Shown: one piece after another, positions 1-6,555 of the stretch | Layout of the letters: each line of letters opens with the position of its first letter | How positions within the stretch are numbered: position 1 is the first letter of the stretch | Assembly: GCA_031269165.1 (NCBI GenBank) | Contig: JAISZQ010000178.1 | Coordinates: 1 to 10,094, forward strand | Direction: 5' to 3' | Length of the DNA: 10,094 nt | Origin: Spirochaetaceae bacterium | GTDB lineage: Bacteria > Spirochaetota > Spirochaetia > Treponematales > Breznakiellaceae | Position numbers and translations under genes: made by a program | Notes under the pieces: generated by a model | The model's input: the letters and a program-made list of their open reading frames with translations, nothing else | Database searches by the model: none | Told to the model about the DNA's origin: nothing

Positions 1-198
1 GGGGAAGTCTCCCACTGTCAACAACTTAAGAATTTTGGTCCGCGAATGGCGCGAATAAATACGAATAATACATACCCATCAGCGCGCATTCGCATACATT
101 CGCGTACATTCGCGGACAAAAAACTAAAAATCTGTGTAATCCGTTGACCACTCTTATATTCCATTTGCTTAAGTTGTTGACAGGGGAAAGCCTTCCCC
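1..198. repeat. Inverted-repeat-bounded element, probably cut by the window edge
   Basis: Bases 15-30 (CTGTCAACAACTTAAG) are perfectly repeated in inverted orientation at 168-183, and the match continues less exactly outward (1-14 against 184-198, both with GGGGAAG at the outer edge). Inside lies a second imperfect inverted repeat, 38-56 against 98-117, built from CCGCGAATG/CATTCGCGG units and several CGAAT/ATTCG repeats. No reading frame of note occurs. This fits a small palindromic dispersed repeat. Because the outer repeat reaches base 1, it may extend beyond the window. Confidence 0.6.
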
Positions 199-474
199 CT
201 CGCTACGGCCTGCTCAAAGCATTGCGGGGTATTGTCCCCCGCAATGCTTTGAGCCGTCCTCCGCTACCCCCTCTACGGGGACAAAACCATGTATGGTTTT
301 GTGGGCGTACCCCAAGCGTCCATGGATGGACGCAGGACTGAGTACGCCCCGGCCGGAAACCCGAAACAGGACGTTGAGGGTTGTAGGCCAGACCCCCGAA
401 GGCGACCCGCAGGGTTCGCCCCGCCCCCGAATCACAGTGGAGGCGGACATCCTGCGGGGTTATTGAACAGGCTC
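190..474 (-). repeat. Structured dispersed repeat, copy 1
   Basis: The reverse complement of this segment aligns with 5318-5612. The central block (about 298-395) is close to identical apart from small indels, and one end carries the shared terminal sequence TTGAACAGGCTC (463-474). A nested fold is conserved in both copies: outer stem GGGCGTAC/GTACGCCC (303-310, 342-349) around an inner hairpin GCGTCCA/TGGACGC (316-322, 327-333). Copy-specific hairpins sit between conserved blocks: a 17 bp perfect stem at 213-229/237-253 and a 10 bp stem near 281-302. The opposite terminal repeat is not clear here. No transposase is encoded, so it is a non-autonomous repeat or a structured-RNA element. Strand is given relative to copy 2. 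Confidence 0.75.
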
Positions 475-510
475 TAAGCCCACAATTTGAGCCGCCCTCC
501 CCTGAAACCG

Positions 511-590
511 GGCTAAAGCCGGGTTTTAGCCTTATGAAACCGCGCCTTTGAAAGGCTACTGTTCCAAAACTTGAGGTTTTGGAACAGCCT
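511..590. repeat. Two hairpins, the second of the GGCTGTTCCAAAAC family
   Basis: The first hairpin pairs GGCTAAA (511-517) with TTTAGCC (525-531). The second pairs CTGTTCCAAAAC (559-570) with GTTTTGGAACAG (576-587) across the loop TTGAG, and an extra AGGC/GCCT pairing (553-556, 586-589) is offset by a small bulge. The second is nearly the same sequence as the hairpin at 5248-5282, so it is a dispersed unit. Neither stem is followed by a T-run on the strand that would end secA. Confidence 0.6.
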
Positions 591-771
591 CAAGTTACAA
601 GGGGATGGAGGTTATCGTGATTATCGTGTTTCTCCTATCTCCGCCAACTGCCGCTCGCCAAACAGCACTCATCCCAAGAGGCGCGCGTCCATCGACACGC
701 TGCCTTCAATGAGAGGCATAGAGATAGCATCGCCGAAGCCTAACGCCCGTGGCAATGGGCATTGTCATGGC
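591..771. other. No recognisable gene
   Basis: I looked at all frames of this 180 bp stretch downstream of secA and found only short frames without a ribosome binding site or recognisable protein motif. The sequence has mixed composition and a small palindrome (CAATGGGCATTG, 753-764) near the secA end. Confidence 0.5.
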
Positions 772-790
772 CTACCGCCCATGACAATGC
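759..790. repeat. 12 bp perfect inverted repeat across the secA stop codon
   Basis: GCATTGTCATGG (759-770) and CCATGACAATGC (779-790) form a perfect 12 bp stem with an 8-base loop that contains the secA stop codon (772-774). It could act as a 3' end stabiliser or a rho-independent signal for secA, but no T-rich tail follows on the minus strand, so a classical terminator is not supported. Confidence 0.5.
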
Positions 791-3537
791 TTGTACTTTT
801 TGCCTGAGCCGCAGGGACAGGGGTCGTTTCTGCCGACTTTGGGGACGGAGCGTTTTACCGTGACGGCTCTTTGGGCCGGGCCTGTGCCCCCGGGTTGTTG
901 CGCCGCGCCGCCGCCAAAAGCTTCCACGCCGGAATGGGTCGCGGACATCGTGCGGGCCGTCGGGGCCGCCGGACGCTCGCCACCTTGCTGGATGCGGATG
1001 AGGTGAATGCGGGAGGCGATCTCTTCCCGGATGCTGTCCACCATCGTGTCGAAAATCTGAAAGCCCTCCAGTTTATACTCGGTGAGCGGGTTTTTCTGGG
1101 CGTAGTGCCGGAGATAAACCGCCTCGCGCAACGCCTCCATGTTTTCCAGATGGTCAAGCCATCTGCGGTCGACGGACTGCAAGTAATAGGCCCGGATGAA
1201 AGCGTTCAAGTTGGCAGTGCCGATCAGCGCTTCCTTGTCGGCAAGGTCTCTTTCAAGCCCCGCGACAATCTCCTTTTCAAGCGTTTCCAAAGAAACGCCC
1301 GGTTCCAGAGAAACGCCCGTTTCAGGCGAACCGGGTTTGCCGGATACGTCCAAAACATAGTTAAACTTCTGTTTCAGTTCCGAGGCGAGGGCGGAGAGGG
1401 CTGTCTGCCCGTCGTGCCGGGCCGCATCCTTGTAACGGGTCATCATCACGGAAACCATTCCCGCGCTCGTGTCGTTCACCCGTTGTTTCAGGTTTTCATC
1501 GGTGAGGATAGCGTCGCGCTGTTCGTAGATGAACTTCCGTTGCTGGTTCAGCACATCGTCATACTCAAGCAAGTGCTTTCTGATTTCAAAGTTACGCTCC
1601 TCCACCTTCGTCTGGGCGCGTTCGATGCCCTTGTTGAGCATGGGGTGAAAAATCGGTTCGCCGCCCTCCATGCCGATCTTCGCCATCAGGGACTTCATCT
1701 TCTCGCCGCCGAAAAGCCGCATAAGCTCGTCGTCCATCGAGATGAAAAACTTGGACCGGCCCGGATCGCCCTGCCGCCCCGACCGTCCGCGCAACTGGTT
1801 GTCGATACGGCGGCTTTCGTGCTGTTCCGTACCGATAACATAGAGGCCGCCGAGTTTTTTCACTTCCTCGCTGTCCGCCTTCCACTTTTCCCGCTCAGCC
1901 TCCAGCACTTCGGCGTACCGTTTCTCGTCGGCGTTGGTTCCGGCGATCTTGCGGGCGCGATGTTCGGGGTTGCCACCGAGTTTTATGTCGGTGCCCCGGC
2001 CCGCCATGTTGGTGGCGATCGTAACCGCGCCTTTTGCCCCGGCCTCCGCGATGATGGCCGCCTCGCGGGCATGGTTCTTCGCGTTCAGCACCTCGTGCCG
2101 CACCCCGCGCCGCGTGAGCAACGTGGACAGTTTCTCGCTCTTTTCGATCGACACCGTGCCGACCAGCATCGGCTGGCCCCGTTTGTGCGCCTCTTGAATC
2201 TCATTACCGAGCGCGTTGAACTTGTCGCTCTCGTTGAGATAGATAACATCATTCTCGTCCTGGCGGACGACCGGGACATTCGTCGGAATCACCACCACAT
2301 CAAGGTTGTATATCTTATGAAACTCCGCCGCCTCGGTGTCCGCCGTCCCGGTCATACCGGAGATCTTCTTGTACAAACGGAAAAAGTTCTGAAACGTGAT
2401 GGTCGCCATCGTGCGGTTGCGGGCGGCGATGCGGATATGCTCCTTCGCCTCAATCGCCTGGTGGAGCCCGTCCGAATACCGCCTGCCATAGAGAACGCGC
2501 CCGGTAAACTCATCGACAATCTGCACCAGCCCGTCCTGCACCACATAATCGACGTCTTTATGGAAGAGTTTGTGCGCCCGCATCGCCTGGGTGAAGTAGT
2601 GCAGATACTCAAAGTTCCCCTCGTCCACGATAGCGCCCTTGATAAGCCCGCGCTTTACGAGCAACCCCTCAATTTTGCTAAGACCCGCGTTCGTCCAACT
2701 CACGTTCTTGTTCTTCTCGTTGAGCTTGTAATCGCCCACCACCTCTTCGCCCTGCGTCTCGTCGGGATAGTCGCCGTCAGGCTTCTTCGTCACCTCCGCA
2801 AGCGTCCCCAGCAACCTGTCAACTTCGGAAAACTTGAACGTGTCGTCCTCCGCCGCGCCGGAAATGATGAGGGGGGTACGCGCCTCGTCAATCAAAATCG
2901 AGTCGATCTCGTCAACCACGCAGAAGTGATGACCGCGCTGTACCCGCTGGGCGAGCGTCAAGAGCATATTATCGCGGAGATAGTCAAAGCCGAACTCGTT
3001 GTTCGTGCCGTAGGTGATGTCGCACGCATAGTTAAACCTGCGCCGCTCATTGTCCATATTGGAGAGAATCGTCCCCACCGACACGCCCAGCAGGTCAAAC
3101 ACCGGCTTCATCCACGCGGTATCGCGCTCGGCAAGATAGTCGTTCACCGTAACGACATGAACCCCCTTGCCGGAAAGCGCGTTGAGGTAGGTCGCCGCAA
3201 CACTCATCAGCGTCTTCCCCTCACCGGTCTTCATCTCGACGATCTTCCCCTGGTGCAGCGCGATAGACCCCATCACCTGCACGTCGTAGGCCCGCTCGCC
3301 GAGTTTCCGCCGCGCCGCCTCCCGCGCCAGGGCAAACGCCTCCGGCAAAAACGCATCGAGGCTCTCGCCCTGTTTGTAGCGTTCCCGAAAACGCTCGCTT
3401 TCAGCGGCAAACGCGCTGTCGGCTAGACTCCGTGCCCACTCCTCTTTATCGTTGACGGCCTTCACCACCGGCAAGAGCGCGCGTACATCCCGCTCACTCT
3501 GCGTGCCGAATAGGGCCTTAAAAACTTTATCAAGCAT
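772..3537 (-). CDS. secA: Protein translocase ATPase SecA
   Basis: SecA is the ATP-driven motor that pushes preproteins through the SecYEG channel at the inner membrane. The 921-residue length fits the family. Seen in order: the typical N-terminus (MLDKVFKALFG), Walker A MKTGEGKTL (102-110), the DEAD-type box VVDEID (about 207-212) followed by DEARTPLIISG, the second helicase domain with QLRGRSGRQGDPG (about 575-592), and a C-terminal zinc-binding tail with C907, C909, C918 and H919 (CxCx8CH), which in other SecA proteins contacts SecB and lipids. A small in-frame expansion, GVSLE repeated twice, lies near residues 739-751. The start is fixed by the conserved N-terminus; no Shine-Dalgarno precedes it. 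The gene stands alone and is divergent from the binding-protein gene. A long open frame on the opposite strand is a codon-bias shadow. Confidence 0.98.
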   Translation of the reverse strand: MLDKVFKALFGTQSERDVRALLPVVKAVNDKEEWARSLADSAFAAESERFRERYKQGESLDAFLPEAFALAREAARRKLGERAYDVQVMGSIALHQGKIVEMKTGEGKTLMSVAATYLNALSGKGVHVVTVNDYLAERDTAWMKPVFDLLGVSVGTILSNMDNERRRFNYACDITYGTNNEFGFDYLRDNMLLTLAQRVQRGHHFCVVDEIDSILIDEARTPLIISGAAEDDTFKFSEVDRLLGTLAEVTKKPDGDYPDETQGEEVVGDYKLNEKNKNVSWTNAGLSKIEGLLVKRGLIKGAIVDEGNFEYLHYFTQAMRAHKLFHKDVDYVVQDGLVQIVDEFTGRVLYGRRYSDGLHQAIEAKEHIRIAARNRTMATITFQNFFRLYKKISGMTGTADTEAAEFHKIYNLDVVVIPTNVPVVRQDENDVIYLNESDKFNALGNEIQEAHKRGQPMLVGTVSIEKSEKLSTLLTRRGVRHEVLNAKNHAREAAIIAEAGAKGAVTIATNMAGRGTDIKLGGNPEHRARKIAGTNADEKRYAEVLEAEREKWKADSEEVKKLGGLYVIGTEQHESRRIDNQLRGRSGRQGDPGRSKFFISMDDELMRLFGGEKMKSLMAKIGMEGGEPIFHPMLNKGIERAQTKVEERNFEIRKHLLEYDDVLNQQRKFIYEQRDAILTDENLKQRVNDTSAGMVSVMMTRYKDAARHDGQTALSALASELKQKFNYVLDVSGKPGSPETGVSLEPGVSLETLEKEIVAGLERDLADKEALIGTANLNAFIRAYYLQSVDRRWLDHLENMEALREAVYLRHYAQKNPLTEYKLEGFQIFDTMVDSIREEIASRIHLIRIQQGGERPAAPTARTMSATHSGVEAFGGGAAQQPGGTGPAQRAVTVKRSVPKVGRNDPCPCGSGKKYKHCHGR
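1287..1322 (-). repeat. Two 18 bp tandem units inside secA
   Basis: Two adjacent 18-base units (1287-1304 and 1305-1322) share AGAAACGCCCG and differ at a few positions. On the minus strand they encode two GVSLE-type units, keeping the frame. They sit in the C-terminal half of SecA, in a part whose length varies between species, so the expansion is probably tolerated. Confidence 0.6.
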
Positions 3538-3543
3538 GGGATA

Positions 3544-3572
3544 AGTGTAGTGTGTTACGGGCTTGTTGACAA
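3544..3572 (-). promoter_or_regulatory. secA promoter, predicted leaderless
   Basis: Read on the minus strand, TTGTCA (3572-3567) is followed by a 17-base spacer and TACACT (3549-3544), a good sigma70-type pair (5/6 and 4/6 matches to consensus). Only six bases (TATCCC) lie between the -10 box and the secA ATG, so a transcript starting seven bases after the box would begin at the A of the start codon. This agrees with the lack of any Shine-Dalgarno there. Confidence 0.5.
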
Positions 3573-3580
3573 GAGAACGC

Positions 3581-3810
3581 AGTACATCGAAATTATTCTA
3601 ACTCAAAAAAAGACGTACATCGAAATAAAAATCTAACCCAAACAGACTAAGTTGTCATATTACAAGAATTTAGGCAAAGGGCTAATTCTATGCAGGGTAA
3701 AGAGTTAGGAAATAGCCCAAAAGCTGTCAGAAACCTAAATAAGCATAGATTAAGTCTAAGTTTAGACAGGAATTAGACTTACGTAGAGTTAGATTTTATT
3801 TCGATGTACT
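3581..3810. repeat. MITE-like element with nested terminal inverted repeats
   Basis: The right end (3786-3810) reads, in reverse complement, AGTACATCGAAATAAAATCTAACTC. A close match occurs twice on the left: an outer copy at 3581-3604 (AGTACATCGAAAT then TCTAACTC) and an inner one at 3615-3637 differing by one A. The interior is AT-rich and itself palindromic, e.g. TAAGTCTAA (3751-3759) against TTAGACTTA (3773-3781). No protein is encoded. The left edge lies nine bases from the secA -35 box. No target-site duplication is clear. Confidence 0.65.
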
Positions 3811-3906
3811 ACGGCGGTACCCCGCAAAAACGTGAAAAAAGCACCAGTTTAGGTACAAATTTATAGGTACACGTTACGAGATGGGGCGGGGCAACACCTG
3901 CGGCGA

Positions 3907-3996
3907 ATGGATAATGGAGAATTGAAAATGTCGTGGCAGGAAGGCTGTCCGTGTCCTTCCGATCATTTTCCATTATCCATGTATCATTTTCAATTC
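3907..3996. repeat. Interleaved inverted repeats (A-B-A'-B')
   Basis: ATGGATAATGGA (3907-3918) is reversed-complemented at 3969-3980, and the adjoining GAATTGAAAATG (3919-3930) is reversed-complemented at 3985-3996. The order A-B-A'-B' means both stems cannot nest; as RNA they could form a pseudoknot or alternate folds. A short GGAAGG/CCTTCC hairpin (3939-3944, 3955-3960) sits between. The block lies 72 bp upstream of the binding-protein start, so it could be part of its leader or just a repeat. Confidence 0.6.
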
Positions 3997-4015
3997 GCGC
4001 GAAGCGCGCACCCTC

Positions 4016-4064
4016 TTGTAACTTTTTCGCCATTCGTTTATGGTAAGGCCATATTTTAAGGAGG
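4016..4064 (+). promoter_or_regulatory. Weak promoter candidate and strong RBS of the binding-protein gene
   Basis: TTGTAA (4016-4021), a 17-base spacer and TATGGT (4039-4044) give a modest sigma70-like match (4/6 each). The ribosome binding site AAGGAGG (4058-4064) is clear, four bases before the ATG at 4069, and decides the start. The promoter call is tentative. Confidence 0.35.
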
Positions 4065-4068
4065 AACC

Positions 4069-5169
4069 ATGAAAAAAATTATGGTTGTTATGTTAGGGCT
4101 GGTGATGGCCCTGTCGGTGTTTGCCGGGGGCAAGGCTTCCGGCACTGAAACGGGCGGGGCGGCTAAGCCGTCCCGGGACAATATCAAGGTTGGTTTTGTC
4201 TACATTGGGAGTATCCACGACGAGGGATACACCCAGGCGCACGACAAGGGCCGTCTGGCGATTGAGGCGCTGGGGATAAAGACGGTCTATGTCGAGAATG
4301 TGCCGGAAAATGCGGACTGCGAGAAGACGATTCGGGACTTGATCGATCAGGGTTGTAACGTGATCTACACCACGAGTTTCGGGTTTATGGACTGGACAAT
4401 CAAGGTCGCGGCGGATTTCCCCAATGTGTACTTTGGCCATTGTTCGGGGTACAAGCGGGCGGAGAACGTCTCGACCTACTTTGGCAAAGCGTATCAGGCC
4501 CGCTACCTTGCGGGTATCGCGGCTGGGTACAAGACGACGGTGAACAAGATCGGCTATGTGGCCGCATTCTCGATTCCTGAGGTTATTCGGGGGATCAACG
4601 CCTTTACGCTGGGTGTTCAGTCGGTGAATCCCAACGCGACGGTTGAGGTGATCTGGACAAACACGTGGTACGATCCGGCAGTGGAGAAGCAGGGGGCTAT
4701 CGAGCTTCTCAACAAGGGGTGCGACGTGATTGCCCAGCATCAGGACACCACGGCTCCGCAAATTGCCGCTCAGGAACGGGGAGCCGCCGCGATTGGCTAC
4801 AACGTTGCCACGCCGACTGCCGCGCCTCGCGCCTATCTTACCGCGCCGCTCTTCCACTGGGAAGTGTTCTATGTGGACGACGTGAAGAAAGTCCTCGACG
4901 GCACGTGGAAGGCCCGCGCCTACTGGGAAGGTTTTTCCAACGGCACGGTGACGCTTGACACGCTCACGGCGAACAACGATCCCCGCACAGCGCCGGCCGT
5001 TGCCGATGCCGAGGCGAAGATCAAGGCGGGAACGCTGGAACCGTTTACCGGTCCGCTCACCGACCAGTCCGGCGTCGTGAAGGTGCCGGCGGGTACGAAG
5101 ATGACGGATGACGAGATCTGGAACATGAGCTGGTTTGTGAAGGGCGTTATCGGCGTTATCTCGAACTAA
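4069..5169 (+). CDS. BMP-family ABC transporter substrate-binding protein
   Basis: A 366-residue periplasmic binding protein of the Bmp/PnrA family, which captures a small ligand and delivers it to an ABC importer. Known family ligands are purine nucleosides (Treponema TmpC/PnrA, Bacillus NupN), nucleobases and riboflavin (RfuA); the ligand here is inferred only as one of these. Residues 1-19 are a signal peptide (MKKI, hydrophobic core, then VFA/GG). Typical motifs are KVGFVYIGSIHDEGY (from about 40), VENVPENADCEKTIRDL, the TTSFGFMDW segment (101-109), YVAAFSIPEVIRGINAFTLG (163-182) and NTWYDP (198-203). There is no cysteine near the signal-peptide end (the first is C84), so the usual lipobox is missing. 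The ATPase and permease of the same system start about 1.9 kb downstream. Confidence 0.93.
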   Translation: MKKIMVVMLGLVMALSVFAGGKASGTETGGAAKPSRDNIKVGFVYIGSIHDEGYTQAHDKGRLAIEALGIKTVYVENVPENADCEKTIRDLIDQGCNVIYTTSFGFMDWTIKVAADFPNVYFGHCSGYKRAENVSTYFGKAYQARYLAGIAAGYKTTVNKIGYVAAFSIPEVIRGINAFTLGVQSVNPNATVEVIWTNTWYDPAVEKQGAIELLNKGCDVIAQHQDTTAPQIAAQERGAAAIGYNVATPTAAPRAYLTAPLFHWEVFYVDDVKKVLDGTWKARAYWEGFSNGTVTLDTLTANNDPRTAPAVADAEAKIKAGTLEPFTGPLTDQSGVVKVPAGTKMTDDEIWNMSWFVKGVIGVISN

Positions 5170-5177
5170 GAAGAGGT

Positions 5178-5282
5178 CCACAGATTACGCAGATTGCCCG
5201 GATTTTTATTCAACGTTCTTTATCAAATTTGCGTCATCCGTGGTTCCAGGCTGTTTCAAAACGTGAGGTTTTGAAACAGCCT
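5178..5282. terminator. Hairpins after the binding-protein gene, possible terminator
   Basis: An imperfect inverted repeat pairs 5178-5192 with 5228-5243 (12 of 15 bases match). Next comes a perfect 15 bp stem, AGGCTGTTTCAAAAC (5248-5262) with GTTTTGAAACAGCCT (5268-5282), loop GTGAG. A TTTTTT run (5289-5294) starts six bases after the stem, later than in a standard intrinsic terminator, so function is uncertain. The second stem is a near copy of the one at 559-587. Confidence 0.45.
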
Positions 5283-5317
5283 CATTCGTTTTTTCCCGTG
5301 CCCTGCATATTTCCTGA

Positions 5318-5612
5318 GAGCCTGTTCAAAAACCCTGCGGGACGCAAGCCGCCGCTGTGATTCGGGGGCGTTACGGGGGTTTGGCCTACAACCCTCAACG
5401 TCCTGTTTCGGGTTTCCGGCCGGGGCGTACTCAGTAATGCGTCCATCCGTGGACGCTTGGGGTACGCCCACTAAGCCAAGCAACGCTTGGCCACCATGCA
5501 CCGCATGGTTTTGTCCCCGTAGAGGGGGTGGCGGAGGGCGCAAGACCGGAGCGAGGGGGAGACGCGGCAACCTGTTGCCGTCCCCCTTTTTGCTGAGATT
5601 TTGAACAGGCTC
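5318..5612 (+). repeat. Structured dispersed repeat, copy 2, with terminal inverted repeats
   Basis: The element begins GAGCCTGTTCAAAA (5318-5331) and ends TTTTGAACAGGCTC (5599-5612), a perfect 14 bp terminal inverted repeat bounding 295 bp. The interior matches 190-474 in inverted orientation. Conserved fold: outer stem GGGCGTAC/GTACGCCC (5423-5430, 5462-5469) and inner hairpin GCGTCCA/TGGACGC (5439-5445, 5450-5456). Copy-specific hairpins occupy other slots: CCAAGC/GCTTGG and CCATGC/GCATGG (about 5477-5508) and CGGCAAC/GTTGCCG (near 5564-5579). It has no transposase and no clear target duplication. It ends 31 bases before the Rpn-like gene. Confidence 0.75.
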
Positions 5613-5643
5613 TTACCCCGATACATAAAGGAGCGTTTTCTTC

Positions 5644-6543
5644 GTGGATCAGAATATTGACACTTCCGCTATCCCGTGGCATCCCGCCTTTGTTCAGGCG
5701 GTCAAATTGGAACTGGAACAATACAGCGACATGCTCGAATTTCAGTCCGAATTCCCCCTTACTGCCGAGCCGCTGAAAATCGACATGGTCGTCATCAAAA
5801 AAGCATCGGAAAGGGCAATCGAAAAAAACTTCGCTCGGATTTTCAGGAAGGTCAATGTCCTTGAATACAAAAGCCCGGACGATTACTTTTCCGTACACGA
5901 CTTCTACAAAGCACTGGCGTACACCTACCTCTACGCCGCCCTTAACCGGAACTTTATCAAGGATATGACCCTCACCATCGTGGAAACCCGCTATCCGAGG
6001 GAGTTGCTTAAATATCTCGAAGAAGATGAGGGCCGCCGCGTGGAGGAAACTTCCCCCGGCGTATATGTCATATCCGGGTATTTGGCGGCTATCCAGATCA
6101 TAGAGTGTAAGAAACTGCCCCTTTCAGAAAACCTGTGGTTCAAAGGGCTGACAAAAGACTTGAACAAAACGGCCGCAGACGCTATATTAGAAGCGAGCCG
6201 GAAAGAAGGCAGAAGGACAGCGTTATCGGCGTACTTATACGCTCTGATAAACGCAAACTTGAAAACCATGCAGGAGGTATTAGAAATGGCAGACGAGGCA
6301 TTACCCTTTGATGCGCTCATGGAAGAACTCGGCCTGGCCGCCAAGTGGCAGGAGCGCGGCGTAGCTGAAGGCATAGCCATAGGCAAGGCCAGAGGCGAGA
6401 CCATCGGCGAGGCCAGAGGCGAGGCCAGAGGCGAGGCCAGAGGCAAGGCCATCGGCGAGGAAAACGCCTGGCGGAAGGTATTGGATTTAATGAAACAGGG
6501 CTACACGGTCGAACAACTTGAACAGATGGCTCCCGGCCCGTAG
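5644..6543 (+). CDS. Rpn-like PD-(D/E)XK nuclease/transposase-family protein
   Basis: A 299-residue protein of the Rpn (recombination-promoting nuclease) type common in Treponema. The catalytic core is visible: D47 in PLKIDMVV and E74-x-K76 in NVLEYKSPDD, the D...ExK signature of PD-(D/E)XK nucleases. Residues 80-210 look like the usual core (FYKALAYTYLYAALN; SGYLAAIQII). From about 244 to 272 run four-residue units rich in GEAR/AIGE, followed by AWRKVLDLMKQGYTVEQLEQM. The start is GTG with AAAGGAG (5627-5633) ten bases upstream. E. coli Rpn proteins are toxic DNA endonucleases that limit phage, held in check by a small protein translated from the same gene's 3' end; a similar internal start is present here. 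Its own activity is inferred. It separates the binding protein from its transporter genes. Confidence 0.85.
   Translation: MDQNIDTSAIPWHPAFVQAVKLELEQYSDMLEFQSEFPLTAEPLKIDMVVIKKASERAIEKNFARIFRKVNVLEYKSPDDYFSVHDFYKALAYTYLYAALNRNFIKDMTLTIVETRYPRELLKYLEEDEGRRVEETSPGVYVISGYLAAIQIIECKKLPLSENLWFKGLTKDLNKTAADAILEASRKEGRRTALSAYLYALINANLKTMQEVLEMADEALPFDALMEELGLAAKWQERGVAEGIAIGKARGETIGEARGEARGEARGKAIGEENAWRKVLDLMKQGYTVEQLEQMAPGP
6286..6543 (+). CDS. Possible internal gene: small Rpn C-terminal protein (antitoxin-like)
   Basis: Within the Rpn-like gene and in the same frame, AGGAGG (6272-6277) stands eight bases before ATG 6286 (M215 of the long protein). Translation from there gives 85 residues (MADEALPFDALMEELG to the shared end), covering the predicted helical tail with the four-residue repeats. 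This is the layout of the RpnS proteins of E. coli, which bind and block the full-length RpnL. The internal signal is stronger than that of the long gene (AGGAGG and ATG against AAAGGAG and GTG). The tandem copy downstream begins at exactly this methionine. Expression is inferred from these signals only. Confidence 0.55.
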   Translation: MADEALPFDALMEELGLAAKWQERGVAEGIAIGKARGETIGEARGEARGEARGKAIGEENAWRKVLDLMKQGYTVEQLEQMAPGP

Positions 6544-6555
6544 GGAAACAGAGAA

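Noticed and set aside
1..198. CRISPR-like array because of repeated CGAAT/ATTCG units
   Set aside because: Units are 5-10 bases, irregular, and arranged as inverted repeats; no constant repeat-spacer periodicity.
595..771. Possible gene remnant on the minus strand downstream of secA (frame with MPLIEGSVSMDARLLG)
   Set aside because: Only 16 codons to the next stop and no recognisable family; could be chance, so not reported as a pseudogene.
871..3426. 851-codon open frame antisense to secA
   Set aside because: It mirrors the SecA coding frame. The protein is rich in Arg, His, Leu and Val with no domain, and secA is beyond doubt; codon bias in GC-rich DNA explains it.
4093..5181. 362-codon open frame antisense to the binding-protein gene
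   Set aside because: Same explanation: an Arg/His/Val-rich shadow of a well-supported family member, with no ribosome binding site or motif.
5613..5643. Target-site duplication flanking the 295 bp repeat
   Set aside because: Bases just outside the two ends (TTCCTGA and TTACCCC) do not match beyond chance.
5991..6452. Minus-strand ORF rich in ASPLASP repeats over the Rpn gene
   Set aside because: It is the reverse reading of the 12 bp GEARG-coding repeats; low complexity, no start signal.
6361..6470. Collagen-like protein from the G-x-x-x repeats
   Set aside because: The period is four residues, not three, and charged Glu/Arg with few prolines suits a helix.
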